Positions 15,676 to 24,987 of a DNA stretch of 64,000 bases are shown here, piece after piece. The notes beneath the pieces were generated by a model. The model had not been told where the DNA came from, ran no database searches, and was given only the letters and a program-made list of their open reading frames with translations. Source of the stretch: Micromonospora sp. HM5-17. GTDB lineage: Bacteria > Actinomycetota > Actinomycetes > Mycobacteriales > Micromonosporaceae. Within the stretch, counting starts at the first letter, position 1, and each line of letters starts with the position of its first letter. The stretch lies in the NCBI RefSeq assembly GCF_003762835.1, contig NZ_RJWA01000004.1, forward strand, positions 62,001 through 126,000, in the 5' to 3' direction. A program made the position numbers and the translations under genes.

Positions 15676-17028
15676 TCAGGGCGTGTAGATGTGCTCGATG
15701 GTGGCGACCTGTCCACCCCTGATCACGAGGTGACTGAGCAGTCCGGGAAGATCACCGGCGGAGCGTTCGGCCGCTACCGCCGCCGCCCTCGTCAGCGGCA
15801 CCGTACACGGCTCCTGGGCGCAGGTGACGCCCGGGGTGAAGTAGAGCCTCGCCGTCGCGTCCGGGGCGAGCGGGAGGACCAGGTCCTCCCGCCCCCGGTT
15901 GCGGACGTAGTAGTCGTGGCACCACTCGGTGACCGGGTCGACCCCGTCCTCCGCACAGGCTCGGGCGATCGCCTCCGCACCCGTGAACACCTGCGCCGGG
16001 TCGAACGTCAGGGTCCCCGCCTCGGGGTCGACCCGGCGCACGTACCCGCTGATCCGGCCGTCCGCGACGATCGGCAACTCGCCCGCCGGACCGGTCCGCT
16101 CCAGGTGGAACTCGCCCCAGAGCATCCGGTGGTCCGAGCACGCCCTGCCGGCGCAGTCTCCGTCGGTGTCCTCCGCGTTGGCGCTCGCCCGCGGCGCGAA
16201 GTGGTCGTGGTCGGCGAAGAGGTAGTCGAACTTGGCGTCGGGCTGCTGGGAACGGGCCAGCGTTCCCTCGCCACCCCGGGCCAGGGTGCGGCAGTCGGGA
16301 TCCGCGCACATGTCGGCCTCGTACAGGAAACCGGATCCGGTGTCCGGCTCCAGGCCGCTCGGCACCCGGTCGCTGTAGAGCAGATCCATCTCCCGGTCGG
16401 TCGGCACGGCGTTGAAGTCGCCACCGAGGATCAGCGGCCCGGGCAGCGCCGCGTGCCAGGCGGCGAACGCCCTGCCGACCCCGGGTGCCTCCTCGGCCGA
16501 GGTGTGCACGACACACGCCTTGAGGCCCGGCTGGCCGCTCCAGCGTACGCAGCCGGTGCCGAACCGCGCGCCGGTGTCCGGCGGCACCATCGGCACCGCG
16601 GGTCCGACCGTCAGGATCGCCTTGCCGTAGCCCCGGTGCCCCTGGTCGGCCGCGGCGGTCCGCGGCGCCGGGCAGTTCCGCTGCGCCCCGTCGTCCGCCA
16701 CCGTGGCCACCGTCATCGGATGACGTTCGCCGAGCAGGTGGGCCAGCTCGTCCACCTGCGTGCCGCAGATCTCCTGCAGGAGCACGATGTGCGGGCGTTC
16801 GGCGGCGATCCGCTCGGCCAGGACGTCCACGAACCGCCACCGGTCGCCGTCGACGTGGGCGGCGCCCTCGGCGTCGCGGAGCAGCCCCCGGGCGTTGTAG
16901 GTCAGCACCTTCACCGTGCCCACCGATGCGGGCGGCTCCGGCGGCTCGGCCCCGTCGCACCCGGTCGGTGCCAGGACAGCAGATGTGACCAGTAGCGCGC
17001 CCAGTATCCGACTAGTTGACCGATTCAT
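15676..17028 (-). CDS. Endonuclease/exonuclease/phosphatase-fold lipoprotein
   Basis: A 450-residue secreted protein. The N-terminus has a lipoprotein signal peptide with lipobox cysteine C24 (APTGC). The EEP fold follows: KVLTYNARG (metal-binding Asn), IVLLQEICG (catalytic Glu), LILGGDFNAVPTDRE (Asp-Asn pair), and FDYLFADHDHF...CSDHRMLWG (terminal Asp-His). All catalytic positions of Mg-dependent DNase I/sphingomyelinase-like enzymes are present, so it is probably active outside the cell on a phosphodiester. DNA, lipid or another substrate cannot be told apart. The last 130 residues form a second, probably beta-rich region with cysteine pairs. ATG 17028 has GGGGGAGG 6 nt upstream. Confidence 0.8.
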   Translation of the reverse strand: MNRSTSRILGALLVTSAVLAPTGCDGAEPPEPPASVGTVKVLTYNARGLLRDAEGAAHVDGDRWRFVDVLAERIAAERPHIVLLQEICGTQVDELAHLLGERHPMTVATVADDGAQRNCPAPRTAAADQGHRGYGKAILTVGPAVPMVPPDTGARFGTGCVRWSGQPGLKACVVHTSAEEAPGVGRAFAAWHAALPGPLILGGDFNAVPTDREMDLLYSDRVPSGLEPDTGSGFLYEADMCADPDCRTLARGGEGTLARSQQPDAKFDYLFADHDHFAPRASANAEDTDGDCAGRACSDHRMLWGEFHLERTGPAGELPIVADGRISGYVRRVDPEAGTLTFDPAQVFTGAEAIARACAEDGVDPVTEWCHDYYVRNRGREDLVLPLAPDATARLYFTPGVTCAQEPCTVPLTRAAAVAAERSAGDLPGLLSHLVIRGGQVATIEHIYTP

Positions 17029-17137
17029 GCCCTACCTCCCCCGTCTCGGCACACGACCCTAGTGGCGGTGGGCAAGGGGAGGCCGGCGACGGGTGTCCGC
17101 GTGCTCACCGCTGGGCGGGCGCGCCCGGGCGGGCCGG

Positions 17138-17551
17138 TCATCCGAGCGCGGCGGCGATCCGGTCGGCGTACGACCGGGCCTCCTCGTCCGAGGCGTACCG
17201 GGTGCGGGGCCAGAAGAAGCCCCGCAGGCCGTCGCCCCTGGTCCGGGGTACCACGTGGGTGTGCAGGTGCGGGACGGACTGGGAGACCCGGTTGTTGACC
17301 GCCACGAAGGTCCCGCCCGCGCCGAGCCCGGCCGGCACGGCCACGGCGAGCCGCTGGACCAGGGCGGCGTATCCCGGCAGGTCGGCGGCGGGCAGATCGC
17401 CCAGGGTCTCGACGTGGTCCCGGGGCACCACCAGCACGTGCCCCTTGAACACCGGCCGGGTGTCGAGGAACGCCACCCCGGCCGGAGTGTCGACCACCCG
17501 GAACGCCGGCACCGAACCCGCCACGATGCCGCAGAAGACGCAGGCCGCCAT
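17138..17551 (-). CDS. HIT family protein (histidine triad nucleotide hydrolase)
   Basis: A 137-residue HIT-fold protein with the histidine triad HLHTHVVP near the C-terminus and the N-terminal CVFCGIVAG metal-binding cysteine pair. HVLVVPRDHVETLGDL is the conserved middle segment. Members hydrolyse nucleoside phosphoramidates or dinucleotides; the exact substrate is unknown. ATG 17551 is just 24 bp from the divergent metB ATG. TAGTCT on the minus strand ends exactly 7 nt before it, so translation probably begins at the mRNA 5' end. Confidence 0.88.
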   Translation of the reverse strand: MAACVFCGIVAGSVPAFRVVDTPAGVAFLDTRPVFKGHVLVVPRDHVETLGDLPAADLPGYAALVQRLAVAVPAGLGAGGTFVAVNNRVSQSVPHLHTHVVPRTRGDGLRGFFWPRTRYASDEEARSYADRIAAALG

Positions 17552-17558
17552 CAGGGAA

Positions 17559-17568
17559 AGACTAGCCT
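17559..17568. promoter_or_regulatory. Overlapping divergent leaderless -10 boxes
   Basis: The 24-bp gap between the HIT and metB start codons holds TAGCCT on the plus strand (17563-17568), 7 nt before metB, and TAGTCT on the minus strand (17564-17559), 7 nt before the HIT gene. The two boxes share the bases TA at 17563-17564, so RNA polymerase cannot occupy both at once. Confidence 0.7.
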
Positions 17569-17575
17569 CACAGAA

Positions 17576-18718
17576 ATGAGTCACGGCTTCGAGACACTTG
17601 CCATCCACGCCGGCCAGGAGCCGGAGGCCCGGACCGGCGCGGTGGTGCCACCGATATTCCAGACCAGCACGTACGCGCAGAACGCCGTCGGCGACCCACG
17701 GCTCGGCTACGAGTACAGCCGCTCGGGTAACCCGACCCGGGACGCGCTCCAGGAGTGCCTCGCCGCGCTGGAGGGTGGGCAGGTCGGGCTGACCTTCGCC
17801 AGCGGCCTGGCCGCCGAGGACGCGGTCCTGCGGACGGTCTGCCGGCCGGGCGACCACGTGGTGATCCCGGACGACGCGTACGGCGGGACGTACCGGCTCT
17901 TCGCCCGCGTGGCACAGCGCTGGGGGGTCTCCTGGACTCCGGCCCGGATCTCCGACCTCGACGCCGTCCGGGCAGCGCTCCGCCCCGGCCAGACGAAGAT
18001 CATCTGGGCGGAGACCCCGACCAACCCGCTGCTCGGCATCGCCGACCTCGCCGGGCTGGCCACGCTCGCCCACGACGTGGACGCGCTGCTCGTGGTCGAC
18101 AACACCTTCGCCTCGCCGTACCTCCAACAGCCGATCGCGCACGGCGCGGACATCGTCGTTCACTCCACCACCAAGTACGTCGGCGGTCATTCCGACGTGG
18201 TCGGTGGCGCCCTGGTCACCGCCAGCACCGCGCTCGGCGAGGAACTCCGCTACCACCAGAACGCGATGGGGGCGGTCAACGGGCCGTTCGACGCCTGGCT
18301 CACCCTGCGCGGGGTCAAGACCCTCGGCGTCCGGATGGACCGGCACTGCGACAACGCCGAGCGGATCGCGGAGTACCTCAGCAAACACCCGGCGGTCGCC
18401 CAGGTCCTCTACCCGGGGTTGCCGGACCATCCGGGGCATGAGATCGCCGCCAAGCAGATGCGGCGGTTCGGCGGCATGATCTCGTTCCGGGCCGCCGGGG
18501 GCGAGGAGCACGCGGTACAGATCTGCAACCGGGCGAAACTCTTCGTCCTCGCCGAGTCACTCGGCGGCGTCGAGTCGCTGATCGAGCACCCGGCCCGGAT
18601 GACGCACGCAAGTGCTGCCGGCTCGGCGCTTGAAGTTCCCGCCGATCTCGTGCGACTGTCTGTCGGCATCGAGACCGCCGACGACCTACTCGCGGACCTG
18701 GAGCAGGCGCTCGGCTGA
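17576..18718 (+). CDS. metB: Cystathionine gamma-synthase / gamma-lyase
   Basis: A 380-residue PLP enzyme of the Cys/Met metabolism family. The PLP lysine is K200 in VVHSTTKYVGGHSD. The cofactor loop YSRSGNPTRD, the ring-stacking tyrosine region (DDAYGGTYRLF) and the substrate-binding SLGGVESLIEHPA near the C-terminus are all canonical. It either makes cystathionine from an O-acylhomoserine and cysteine (MetB) or cleaves it. Gamma-synthase and gamma-lyase are hard to separate by sequence. With cbs in the same block, both directions of trans-sulphuration are covered. ATG 17576 is supported by the leaderless TAGCCT box 7 nt upstream. Confidence 0.9.
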   Translation: MSHGFETLAIHAGQEPEARTGAVVPPIFQTSTYAQNAVGDPRLGYEYSRSGNPTRDALQECLAALEGGQVGLTFASGLAAEDAVLRTVCRPGDHVVIPDDAYGGTYRLFARVAQRWGVSWTPARISDLDAVRAALRPGQTKIIWAETPTNPLLGIADLAGLATLAHDVDALLVVDNTFASPYLQQPIAHGADIVVHSTTKYVGGHSDVVGGALVTASTALGEELRYHQNAMGAVNGPFDAWLTLRGVKTLGVRMDRHCDNAERIAEYLSKHPAVAQVLYPGLPDHPGHEIAAKQMRRFGGMISFRAAGGEEHAVQICNRAKLFVLAESLGGVESLIEHPARMTHASAAGSALEVPADLVRLSVGIETADDLLADLEQALG

Positions 18719-18848
18719 CCGCCGCCGGAGCCGTACGGTCCCGGGGCGGACCGCGTGGGATGGCGCGGTTCGGCCCGGCCGTAGGGCAGGGTGGGAGCTG
18801 GCCCGCCCGCTCGGGCGGCGCTGCGGAGAAGCCGATGGGGAGGTGGCC

Positions 18849-20243
18849 GTGCAGGAGATGATGCCGACCTGGGTTGGCGCGACCGCGAAGCAGATCGCCC
18901 GAGCGGTCCGTCGGGGTGACACCTCCGCCACCCAGGTGGTGGCGGATCACCTCGAGCACGTCGCGCGGGCAGATCGCGACGTCGCCGCGTTCCGGGCGGT
19001 GCGTGGCGGCGAGGCGATCGTCGAGGCGGAGAAGGTCGACGAGCAGGACGATCTGGCGAACCTGCCGCTGGCCGGTGTGCCGGTGGCGATCAAGGAGAAC
19101 ACCGCGGTGGCCGGGTTGCCGACCTGGAACGGGTCGGAAGCCGTGCGTACCCCGGTCGCCGAGACCGACCACGAGGTGGTCCGGCGGTTACGCGGGGCCG
19201 GTGCGATCATCCTCGGGGCGACCCGGATGCCCGAGCTCGGACTCTTCGCCACCACCGACGACGGGACGGCGGTGACCCGCAACCCGTGGCGGCCGGACCG
19301 CACCCCGGGCGGCTCGTCCGGCGGAGCCGCCGCCGCGGTCGCCTCCGGCATGGTGCCGATCGCCCAGGGCAACGACGGCCTCGGCTCGGTCCGGATCCCG
19401 GCCGCCTGCTGCGGCCTGGTCGGGCTCAAGCCCGGTCGGGGTGTGGTGCCGTGCCAGCTTCCTGCCGACGACTGGTTCGGCCTCGCCGAACACGGCATCC
19501 TCGCCACCACCGTGGCCGACGCCGCCGTGGGGTTCGCGGTCCTGGCCGGCCGGCGCCCGGAGAAGCTGGTCCCACCGGAGCGGCTGCGGGTCGCCGTCTC
19601 GCTCCGGTCGCCGGTCGCCGGCGTCCGCCCCGATCCGCCGAACCGGGACGCGGTGGCGGCCGGCGCCCGGCTGCTGGCGGCGGCGGGCCACGACACGGTC
19701 AGCGTGGATCCGGTCTATTCGACCTCGCTCGGGATCCGGGGGATCGCCACCTGGCTCGCCTGCGCCACCCGCGCCGTCGAGGAGGCCGGCGTCGACCGGA
19801 GCGGGTTGCAGCGGCGCAGCCGTCGCCACGTGGCGCTGGGCGCCTGGGCGCAACGGCGTGGCCTGGTCCGGGAACAGGACCGGGTTGCCTGGCGGGAACG
19901 CTCGATCGCCTTCTTCGCCGACCACTCGGTGGACCTGCTGCTCACCCCGGCTCTGGCCAGCGTCCCGCCCCCGGCGGTCGCCTGGTCGCGCCGGTCCTGG
20001 CAGGCGAACCTGCTGGCCTGCATCCGGTACGCCCCGTACGCGGCACCGTGGAACGTCGCCGGTCTGCCGGCGCTGGTGGTGCCGGTCGGGCTCCGTCCGG
20101 ACGGACTGCCGGTCGGAGTCCAGCTCGTCGGTCCGCCCGGATCGGAGCTGCTGCTGCTCGGGGTCGCCGGCCAGTTCGAGCTGGCCGCGCCGTGGCAGCG
20201 GCACGCGCCGGGCTTTCCCCGGGTGCCGACCCGGACGAGCTGA
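18849..20243 (+). CDS. Amidase (amidase signature family)
   Basis: A 464-residue amidase-signature hydrolase that cleaves a carboxamide of unknown identity. The Ser-cisSer-Lys triad is visible: Lys 82 in PVAIKENTAV, cis-Ser about 156 in the Gly/Ser-rich TPGGSSGGA, and nucleophilic Ser 180 in GLGSVRIPAACCG. The family usually reads GGSIRIPA, so the glycine before is altered but the serine is kept. The C-terminus APWNVAGLPALVVPVG is typical. The start is uncertain: GTG 18849 has GGGGAGG 5 nt upstream, while GTG 18843 and ATG 18858 are alternatives. It is interposed between metB and ilvA; GatA is unlikely because gatB/gatC are absent. Confidence 0.83.
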   Translation: MQEMMPTWVGATAKQIARAVRRGDTSATQVVADHLEHVARADRDVAAFRAVRGGEAIVEAEKVDEQDDLANLPLAGVPVAIKENTAVAGLPTWNGSEAVRTPVAETDHEVVRRLRGAGAIILGATRMPELGLFATTDDGTAVTRNPWRPDRTPGGSSGGAAAAVASGMVPIAQGNDGLGSVRIPAACCGLVGLKPGRGVVPCQLPADDWFGLAEHGILATTVADAAVGFAVLAGRRPEKLVPPERLRVAVSLRSPVAGVRPDPPNRDAVAAGARLLAAAGHDTVSVDPVYSTSLGIRGIATWLACATRAVEEAGVDRSGLQRRSRRHVALGAWAQRRGLVREQDRVAWRERSIAFFADHSVDLLLTPALASVPPPAVAWSRRSWQANLLACIRYAPYAAPWNVAGLPALVVPVGLRPDGLPVGVQLVGPPGSELLLLGVAGQFELAAPWQRHAPGFPRVPTRTS

Positions 20244-20252
20244 GCGGGCGGA

Positions 20253-20294
20253 GCCGGCGTCCCGAGCATTCCGCCCGCCGCTCGGGACGCCGGC
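20253..20294 (+). terminator. 15-bp perfect hairpin after the amidase gene
   Basis: GCCGGCGTCCCGAGC (20253-20267) pairs perfectly with 20280-20294 across a 12-nt loop, 10 nt after the stop codon. It is a strong stem without a T-run. Confidence 0.75.
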
Positions 20295-20446
20295 CCGGCG
20301 TCCGTGCCGTCGGGCCGGCGGGCCGCCCGGCTGTCGACGCGTCCCGTTCGGGGCAGGCCGGCCGAGGCGTTCGCGGCGGGTGGCTGTCGGTTCGTCCGTC
20401 CACTATGGTGGTCGCCCTCATCGAGGCCCAGGAGATACGGGGAACC

Positions 20447-21286
20447 ATGCGTTGCCACACCTGTGACACCGAGATTCCGACCGGCAGATCCGACTGCCCC
20501 ACCTGCTACACGCCGGCCGGTCAGCCGGCGGTGCTGCCCGACGTCCGTACCTATTCGGTGCGTGGTCTCGGCCTGGCCGCCGGCGGTGCCGTCGCGGTGG
20601 CGCTGCTGGCCGACGCGGCGCTGCTGCTGCTGTGGCCGCTGGCCGGCGCCCGACTGATCCGGTCCACGCAGTCCAGCGTCGACGGCGACCCGATCGAGGC
20701 CCTGGCCGTGGAGAGCCGGCTGGACGCGGTGGAGGGCCTGCTGAGCCTCGTGCAGCTCGGCACCCGGCTGGCGGCGATCGCGCTGGTCATCGTCTGGTTC
20801 TACCGGGCCCGGGCGAACCTCGACGCGTTCGCCGGCTCGGTGCCCGAACTGCGTACCGGCTGGGCGATCGGGGGTTGGTTCGTGCCGTTCGCCAACCTCG
20901 TCATCCCGTTCAGGGTGATGGCCGACATCGCCCGGGCCAGCCTGTTCCGGAACAGCACCCCGCGGCTCGTCTGGGTCTGGTGGCTGCCGTTCCTCGTCTA
21001 CTACTGGGGCGGCCAGGCCGTCTACCGGTACGACCTGTGGCAGTACGACGAGCTGCCGTTGCTGTTGACCGCCAAGGACTTCGCCACCTGGGTCGAGTAC
21101 TACGAGCAGGCGCTGGTCCGGAACCTGCCGATCCTGGCCGCCGGGGTGCTGGCGGCGGTGGTGTTCATCCTGCTCGTCGTCCGGGTCTCCCGGGCGCAGC
21201 ACGCCCGGATGGCGCGGGGCACCCAGACCGGGCCTGTGATGCCCGGCATGGCGATGCCGGCGACGTGGCCCGCCCCCCAGGAGTGA
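20447..21286 (+). CDS. DUF4328 membrane protein with N-terminal zinc ribbon
   Basis: A 279-residue protein. Its first 25 residues hold two CxxC knuckles (MRCHTCDTEIP...DCPTCYTPAG), a zinc ribbon, followed by five or six hydrophobic helices with the DUF4328 pattern: WFYRARANLDAFAG, TGWAIGGWFVPFANLVIPFRVMADIARAS, and VWVWWLPFLVYYWGG. No enzymatic residues are known for the family and its function is undetermined. ATG 20447 has AGGAGA upstream, and TATGGT at 20404-20409 is a good -10. It ends 16 bp before ilvA, so the two may be cotranscribed. Confidence 0.75.
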   Translation: MRCHTCDTEIPTGRSDCPTCYTPAGQPAVLPDVRTYSVRGLGLAAGGAVAVALLADAALLLLWPLAGARLIRSTQSSVDGDPIEALAVESRLDAVEGLLSLVQLGTRLAAIALVIVWFYRARANLDAFAGSVPELRTGWAIGGWFVPFANLVIPFRVMADIARASLFRNSTPRLVWVWWLPFLVYYWGGQAVYRYDLWQYDELPLLLTAKDFATWVEYYEQALVRNLPILAAGVLAAVVFILLVVRVSRAQHARMARGTQTGPVMPGMAMPATWPAPQE

Positions 21287-21302
21287 TGCGACGATCGGGG
21301 GC

Positions 21303-22523
21303 ATGACGGAGCTGGTCGGACTCGCCGAGGTCACCGCGGCGCGGGAACTGCTTGCCGACGTCGTCCGGACCACTCCGCTGGAGCCGTCCCGGCCGCTGAC
21401 GGCCGCGCTCGGCGGGCCGGTCTGGCTCAAGGGCGAGCACGTGCAGCGGGCCGGGTCGTACAAGGTCCGCGGGGCGTACGTCCGGATCGCCCGGCTCTCC
21501 GCGGCCGAGCGGGAGCGGGGTGTGGTGGCCGCGAGCGCCGGCAACCACGCCCAGGGGGTGGCGCTCGCGGCCGGGTTGCTCGGCGCCGCCGCCACGGTCT
21601 TCATGCCGACCGGCGCGCCACTCCCGAAGGTCGCGGCCACCAAGGGGTACGGCGCCCGGGTCGAACTGGTCGGTGCCACCGTCGACGAGTCGCTGGAGGC
21701 GGCGCAGGAGTTCGCCGAGCGGACCGGGGCGGTCTTCATCCACCCGTTCGACCACCCCGACGTGATCGCCGGGCAGGGCACCGTGGCGCTGGAGATCCTG
21801 GAGCAGTGCCCCGAGGTCCGCACCATCGTCGCCGGGGTCGGGGGCGGTGGGCTCATCTCCGGAATCGCGGTGGCCGCGAAGGCGCTGCGCCCGGAGGTCC
21901 GGGTGATCGGGGTCCAGGCGGCCGGGGCGGCGGCGTTCCCACCCTCGCTCGCCGCCGGCGCTCCGGTGCGGCTGCCGACGTACGCGACGATCGCCGACGG
22001 CATCGCGGTCGGTCGGCCCGGCGAACTCACCTTCGCGCACGTGAGCAAACTGGTCGACGATGTCGTCACCGTCTCGGACGAGGAGATCTCCCGTGCGCTG
22101 CTGATGCTGCTGGAGCGCGGCAAGCAGGTGGTGGAGCCGGCCGGTGCCGCCGCCGTCGCCGCGCTGATGGCCGGTACGGTGCCGGTCGAGCCGCCGGTGG
22201 TGGCGGTGCTCTCCGGCGGCAACATCGACCCGCTGCTGATGCTGCGGCTCATCGAGCACGGGCTGGCGTCGGCCGGGCGGTTCCTTCGGATCACCGTGCG
22301 CTGTGCCGACCGGCCCGGGCAGCTGGCCTCGCTGCTCGGCCTGATCGCCGAGCACCGGGGCAACGTGGTCGACGTCGTGCACCAGCGGCACAACCCGCAC
22401 CTGCGGCTCGGCGAGGTGGAGGTGGCGCTCTCGGTGGAGACCCGGGGCGCGGAGCACTCCGACCGACTGATCGGCGCTCTTCGCGGCAGCGGCTATCAGG
22501 TCGACGTCGCCCCGCCGGGCTGA
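21303..22523 (+). CDS. ilvA: Threonine ammonia-lyase (threonine dehydratase)
   Basis: A 406-residue PLP enzyme that deaminates threonine to 2-oxobutyrate, feeding isoleucine synthesis. The PLP lysine is K54 in RAGSYKVRGAY. SAGNHAQGVA and the glycine loop VAGVGGGGLISG are canonical, and SGGNIDPLL closes the catalytic domain. The last 75 residues form one ACT-like domain (FLRITVRCADRPGQLASLLGLIAEHRGNVVDV), the single-ACT type rather than the double domain of E. coli IlvA. A catabolic or serine-active variant is possible. It is convergent with greA, with a bidirectional hairpin between them. Confidence 0.9.
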   Translation: MTELVGLAEVTAARELLADVVRTTPLEPSRPLTAALGGPVWLKGEHVQRAGSYKVRGAYVRIARLSAAERERGVVAASAGNHAQGVALAAGLLGAAATVFMPTGAPLPKVAATKGYGARVELVGATVDESLEAAQEFAERTGAVFIHPFDHPDVIAGQGTVALEILEQCPEVRTIVAGVGGGGLISGIAVAAKALRPEVRVIGVQAAGAAAFPPSLAAGAPVRLPTYATIADGIAVGRPGELTFAHVSKLVDDVVTVSDEEISRALLMLLERGKQVVEPAGAAAVAALMAGTVPVEPPVVAVLSGGNIDPLLMLRLIEHGLASAGRFLRITVRCADRPGQLASLLGLIAEHRGNVVDVVHQRHNPHLRLGEVEVALSVETRGAEHSDRLIGALRGSGYQVDVAPPG

Positions 22524-22557
22524 GGCGCCCTGACCGGGCCTGGGTGGCCACAACGAC

Positions 22558-22589
22558 AGCGCCCAGCCGGCCGAAGCCGGCTGAGCGCT
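22558..22589. terminator. Bidirectional hairpin between ilvA and greA
   Basis: An AGCCGGC/GCCGGCT stem around a CGAA tetraloop (22565-22582) is extended by outer arms AGCGC (22558-22562) and GCGCT (22585-22589), with a 2-nt internal loop on each side. It lies in the 91-bp gap between convergent stops. Confidence 0.75.
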
Positions 22590-22614
22590 CACGTCTGTTC
22601 GCCGAGGTGGGAGA

Positions 22615-23112
22615 TCAGCCGCTGTACGGCTCGAAACGGACCACCGTGACCTTGATCTCGGCACCGCTGGGCGCGGTGTAGGTCACGGTCTGGCCGGGCC
22701 GGGCACCGAGGATGGACTTGCCGAGGGCGGACTCCGGGCTGTAGACGGTCAAGTCCGTGGTGGCGGCGATCTCCCGGGAACCGAGCAGGAAGGTCTCCGT
22801 GTCGTCGGTGTCGTCGTCGAAGTGGATCGTGACGACGCAGCCGGGCGCGACCACGTCCGCGGCGGGCGCCTCGCCGACCTTGGCCGTGCGGAGCAGCTCC
22901 TGGAGCTGCCGGATCCGGGCCTCCTGCTTGCCCTGTTCCTCTCGGGCGGCGTGGTAGCCGCCGTTCTCCCTGAGGTCCCCCTCTTCACGCCGGGCGTTGA
23001 TCTCTGCGGCGATGACCGGCCGAGCGGCGATCAGCTCGTTGAGCTCCGCCTGCAGCCGGTCGTAGGCCTCCTGGGACAGCCAGGTGGCCGCCTCGCGGTC
23101 GGTCGTGGACAC
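22615..23112 (-). CDS. greA: Transcription elongation factor GreA
   Basis: A 165-residue Gre factor that enters the RNA polymerase secondary channel and stimulates cleavage of backtracked transcripts. The N-terminal coiled coil carries the acidic tip [16 protein letters not shown], where the family has D/E-L-x-E-N-x-E-Y; the second acidic residue is glycine here (NGGY). The C-terminal FKBP-like domain is [24 protein letters not shown]. The GTG at 23112 follows GAGGAG. A direct repeat GGTAA-ctt-GGTAA lies about 45 nt upstream on the minus strand. GreA at this place matches mycobacterial gene order from memory (Rv1080c). Confidence 0.92.
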   Translation of the reverse strand: MSTTDREAATWLSQEAYDRLQAELNELIAARPVIAAEINARREEGDLRENGGYHAAREEQGKQEARIRQLQELLRTAKVGEAPAADVVAPGCVVTIHFDDDTDDTETFLLGSREIAATTDLTVYSPESALGKSILGARPGQTVTYTAPSGAEIKVTVVRFEPYSG

Positions 23113-23386
23113 AGATGATCTCCTCGGGTACTCGTAGGCGGACAGGGACGAATTACCAAGTTACCAGTGGACTACGCACCGGACGGCACGTCATTTTTCG
23201 CCGTCCGTGATCCCGGGCGGGGTGCGGCGACGGCGGGACGCACTTCCCGGCGTACCTCGGAAGCCGGCGATGCCGGTCCGGTTTGGCCATTGTCGTAGTA
23301 GTCTGTGTGGTTTGGTGCTCGGCCCGCTCAGCCCGGCCGCTCGGTCAGCCGCGGGCCTGGTCAGTGCGCGAGGCAGCCCGGCCCGG

Positions 23387-23821
23387 TCAGTTCGCCGGAC
23401 GGCAGCGGAGCACCTCGCCGAGGATCGGGCGGGCGGTGGTGGCGAGCCGGTGTCGGACCGTCACGTGCCGCTGCCCCGGCCCGGCGACCACCCGGACCTC
23501 CTCGTGGCCGACCTCGACGCCGTCCTTCGAGCGGGCGCGGAGCAGACAGACCGCGGCCCCGCCCTCGGGCACGGTGACCTGGAAGTCGATCACCACCTGC
23601 GAATCGGTGATCTCGGTGTAGGTGATCACCTGGGCGTCGTAGCTCGGGTCGCCGTACTGCCGGTAGAGCCGGAACGAGACGACCACCATCACCGCGATCA
23701 GCACGGCCGCCAGCAGCGCCGGAATCCAGGGGCGTCGCCGTCGGGCCGCGCGTCGGCGGCCGTACCGCCCGGGTGGGAAGACCGGGGCGGCAGGTGCGGA
23801 TGTGGTGGGCGTCTCGGGCAC
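23387..23821 (-). CDS. DUF4307 single-pass membrane protein
   Basis: A 144-residue protein. The basic Pro-rich N-terminus ([18 protein letters not shown]) precedes one transmembrane helix ([21 protein letters not shown]), then an extracytoplasmic beta-rich domain with [30 protein letters not shown]. This is the DUF4307 pattern; from memory the counterpart at the same place in M. tuberculosis is Rv1081c. Function is unknown. GTG 23821 is chosen because AGGAG lies 10 nt upstream; an ATG at 23878 would place a purine stretch directly against the start. It is divergent from mca. Confidence 0.75.
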   Translation of the reverse strand: MPETPTTSAPAAPVFPPGRYGRRRAARRRRPWIPALLAAVLIAVMVVVSFRLYRQYGDPSYDAQVITYTEITDSQVVIDFQVTVPEGGAAVCLLRARSKDGVEVGHEEVRVVAGPGQRHVTVRHRLATTARPILGEVLRCRPAN

Positions 23822-24053
23822 CGGTGGCGATCTCCTACGGGCGATGGCGGCGGCGTCGGCAACAATGGGTAGGTCCATCTTCTCAGCCGACGGCCCGGTG
23901 GGTCGGGCCAGGCCGGGGCCGGACGGCTCGGGCCGCAGCCCCGGTCGGCGCCGGGCGGGGCACGCCCGGCAGGTCAGGGAGAGCGACAGACGACGGAGAC
24001 GGCGGTCCGGCGCGGGGCCGGACCCGGTCAGGTACGACGAGGGAGCACCGGAG

Positions 24054-24935
24054 TTGGCAGAGCAGCTACGGCTGATGGCCGTGCACGCCCATCCCGACGA
24101 CGAGTCAAGCAAGGGCGCGGCCACCATGGCCAAGTACGTCGCCGAGGGCGTACAGGTTCTCGTCGTCACCTGCACCGGAGGTGAACGGGGCAGCGTCCTG
24201 AACCCGAAGATGGACCGGCCGGAGGTCTGGGCCAACATCGCCGAGATCCGCCGGGCCGAGATGGACGCGGCCCGGGCCATCCTCGGTGTCGACCAGGCCT
24301 GGCTGGGTTTCGTCGACTCGGGGCTGCCGGAGGGGGACCCGCTTCCGCCGCTGCCCGAGGGGTGCTTCGCGTTGCAGGACGTCGAGGTCGCCGCCGAGCC
24401 GCTCGTCCGGCTGATGCGGGAGTTTCGGCCGCACGTGGTGACCACGTACGACGAGGAGGGCGGCTACCCCCACCCCGACCACATCATGTGCCACAAGATC
24501 AGCGTGGCCGCCTTCGACGCGGCGGGTGACGCCACGCGCTACCCGGAGGCCGGGCCGCCGTGGCAGCCGCTGAAGCTCTACTACGACATCGGCTTCTCCA
24601 AGTCCAAGATCACGGCGCTGCACGAGGCGGTTCTCGCCACCGGCAAGGAGTCGCCGTACGCGGAGTGGCTGCAGCGCTGGGAGGACCGGCCGGACAAGGG
24701 GCCGCGGATCACCACCCGGATCGAGTGCGCGCAGTACTTCCCGGTTCGGGACGACGCGCTGCGCGCGCACGCGACCCAGATCGACCCGGACGGCTTCTTC
24801 TTCCAGGTGCCGATGGAGGTGCAGCAGCGCGCCTGGCCGACGGAGGACTTCGAGCTGGCCCGTTCGCTGGTGGAGAGTCCGCTGCCCGAATCGGACCTCT
24901 TCGCCGGTATCCGCGGCACCGCCCATGCCCGCTGA
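24054..24935 (+). CDS. mca: Mycothiol S-conjugate amidase
   Basis: A 293-residue zinc amidase of the LmbE/PIG-L fold that cleaves mycothiol S-conjugates of toxins and antibiotics into a mercapturic acid and glucosaminyl-inositol. The zinc motif AHPDD is at residues 12-16 and the third ligand is in [21 protein letters not shown] and [12 protein letters not shown] are diagnostic for Mca over MshB. The start is a TTG at 24054, read from GAGGGAG 8 nt upstream; it restores the short N-terminal strand ([16 protein letters not shown]) seen in family members, whereas the first ATG would truncate it. The gene itself marks the organism as a mycothiol producer. Confidence 0.93.
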   Translation: MAEQLRLMAVHAHPDDESSKGAATMAKYVAEGVQVLVVTCTGGERGSVLNPKMDRPEVWANIAEIRRAEMDAARAILGVDQAWLGFVDSGLPEGDPLPPLPEGCFALQDVEVAAEPLVRLMREFRPHVVTTYDEEGGYPHPDHIMCHKISVAAFDAAGDATRYPEAGPPWQPLKLYYDIGFSKSKITALHEAVLATGKESPYAEWLQRWEDRPDKGPRITTRIECAQYFPVRDDALRAHATQIDPDGFFFQVPMEVQQRAWPTEDFELARSLVESPLPESDLFAGIRGTAHAR

Positions 24936-24987
24936 GGCGGATTAGGCGTACCGTGGGGGTCACGTCCCGCATCGGAGGATTCCAGTC

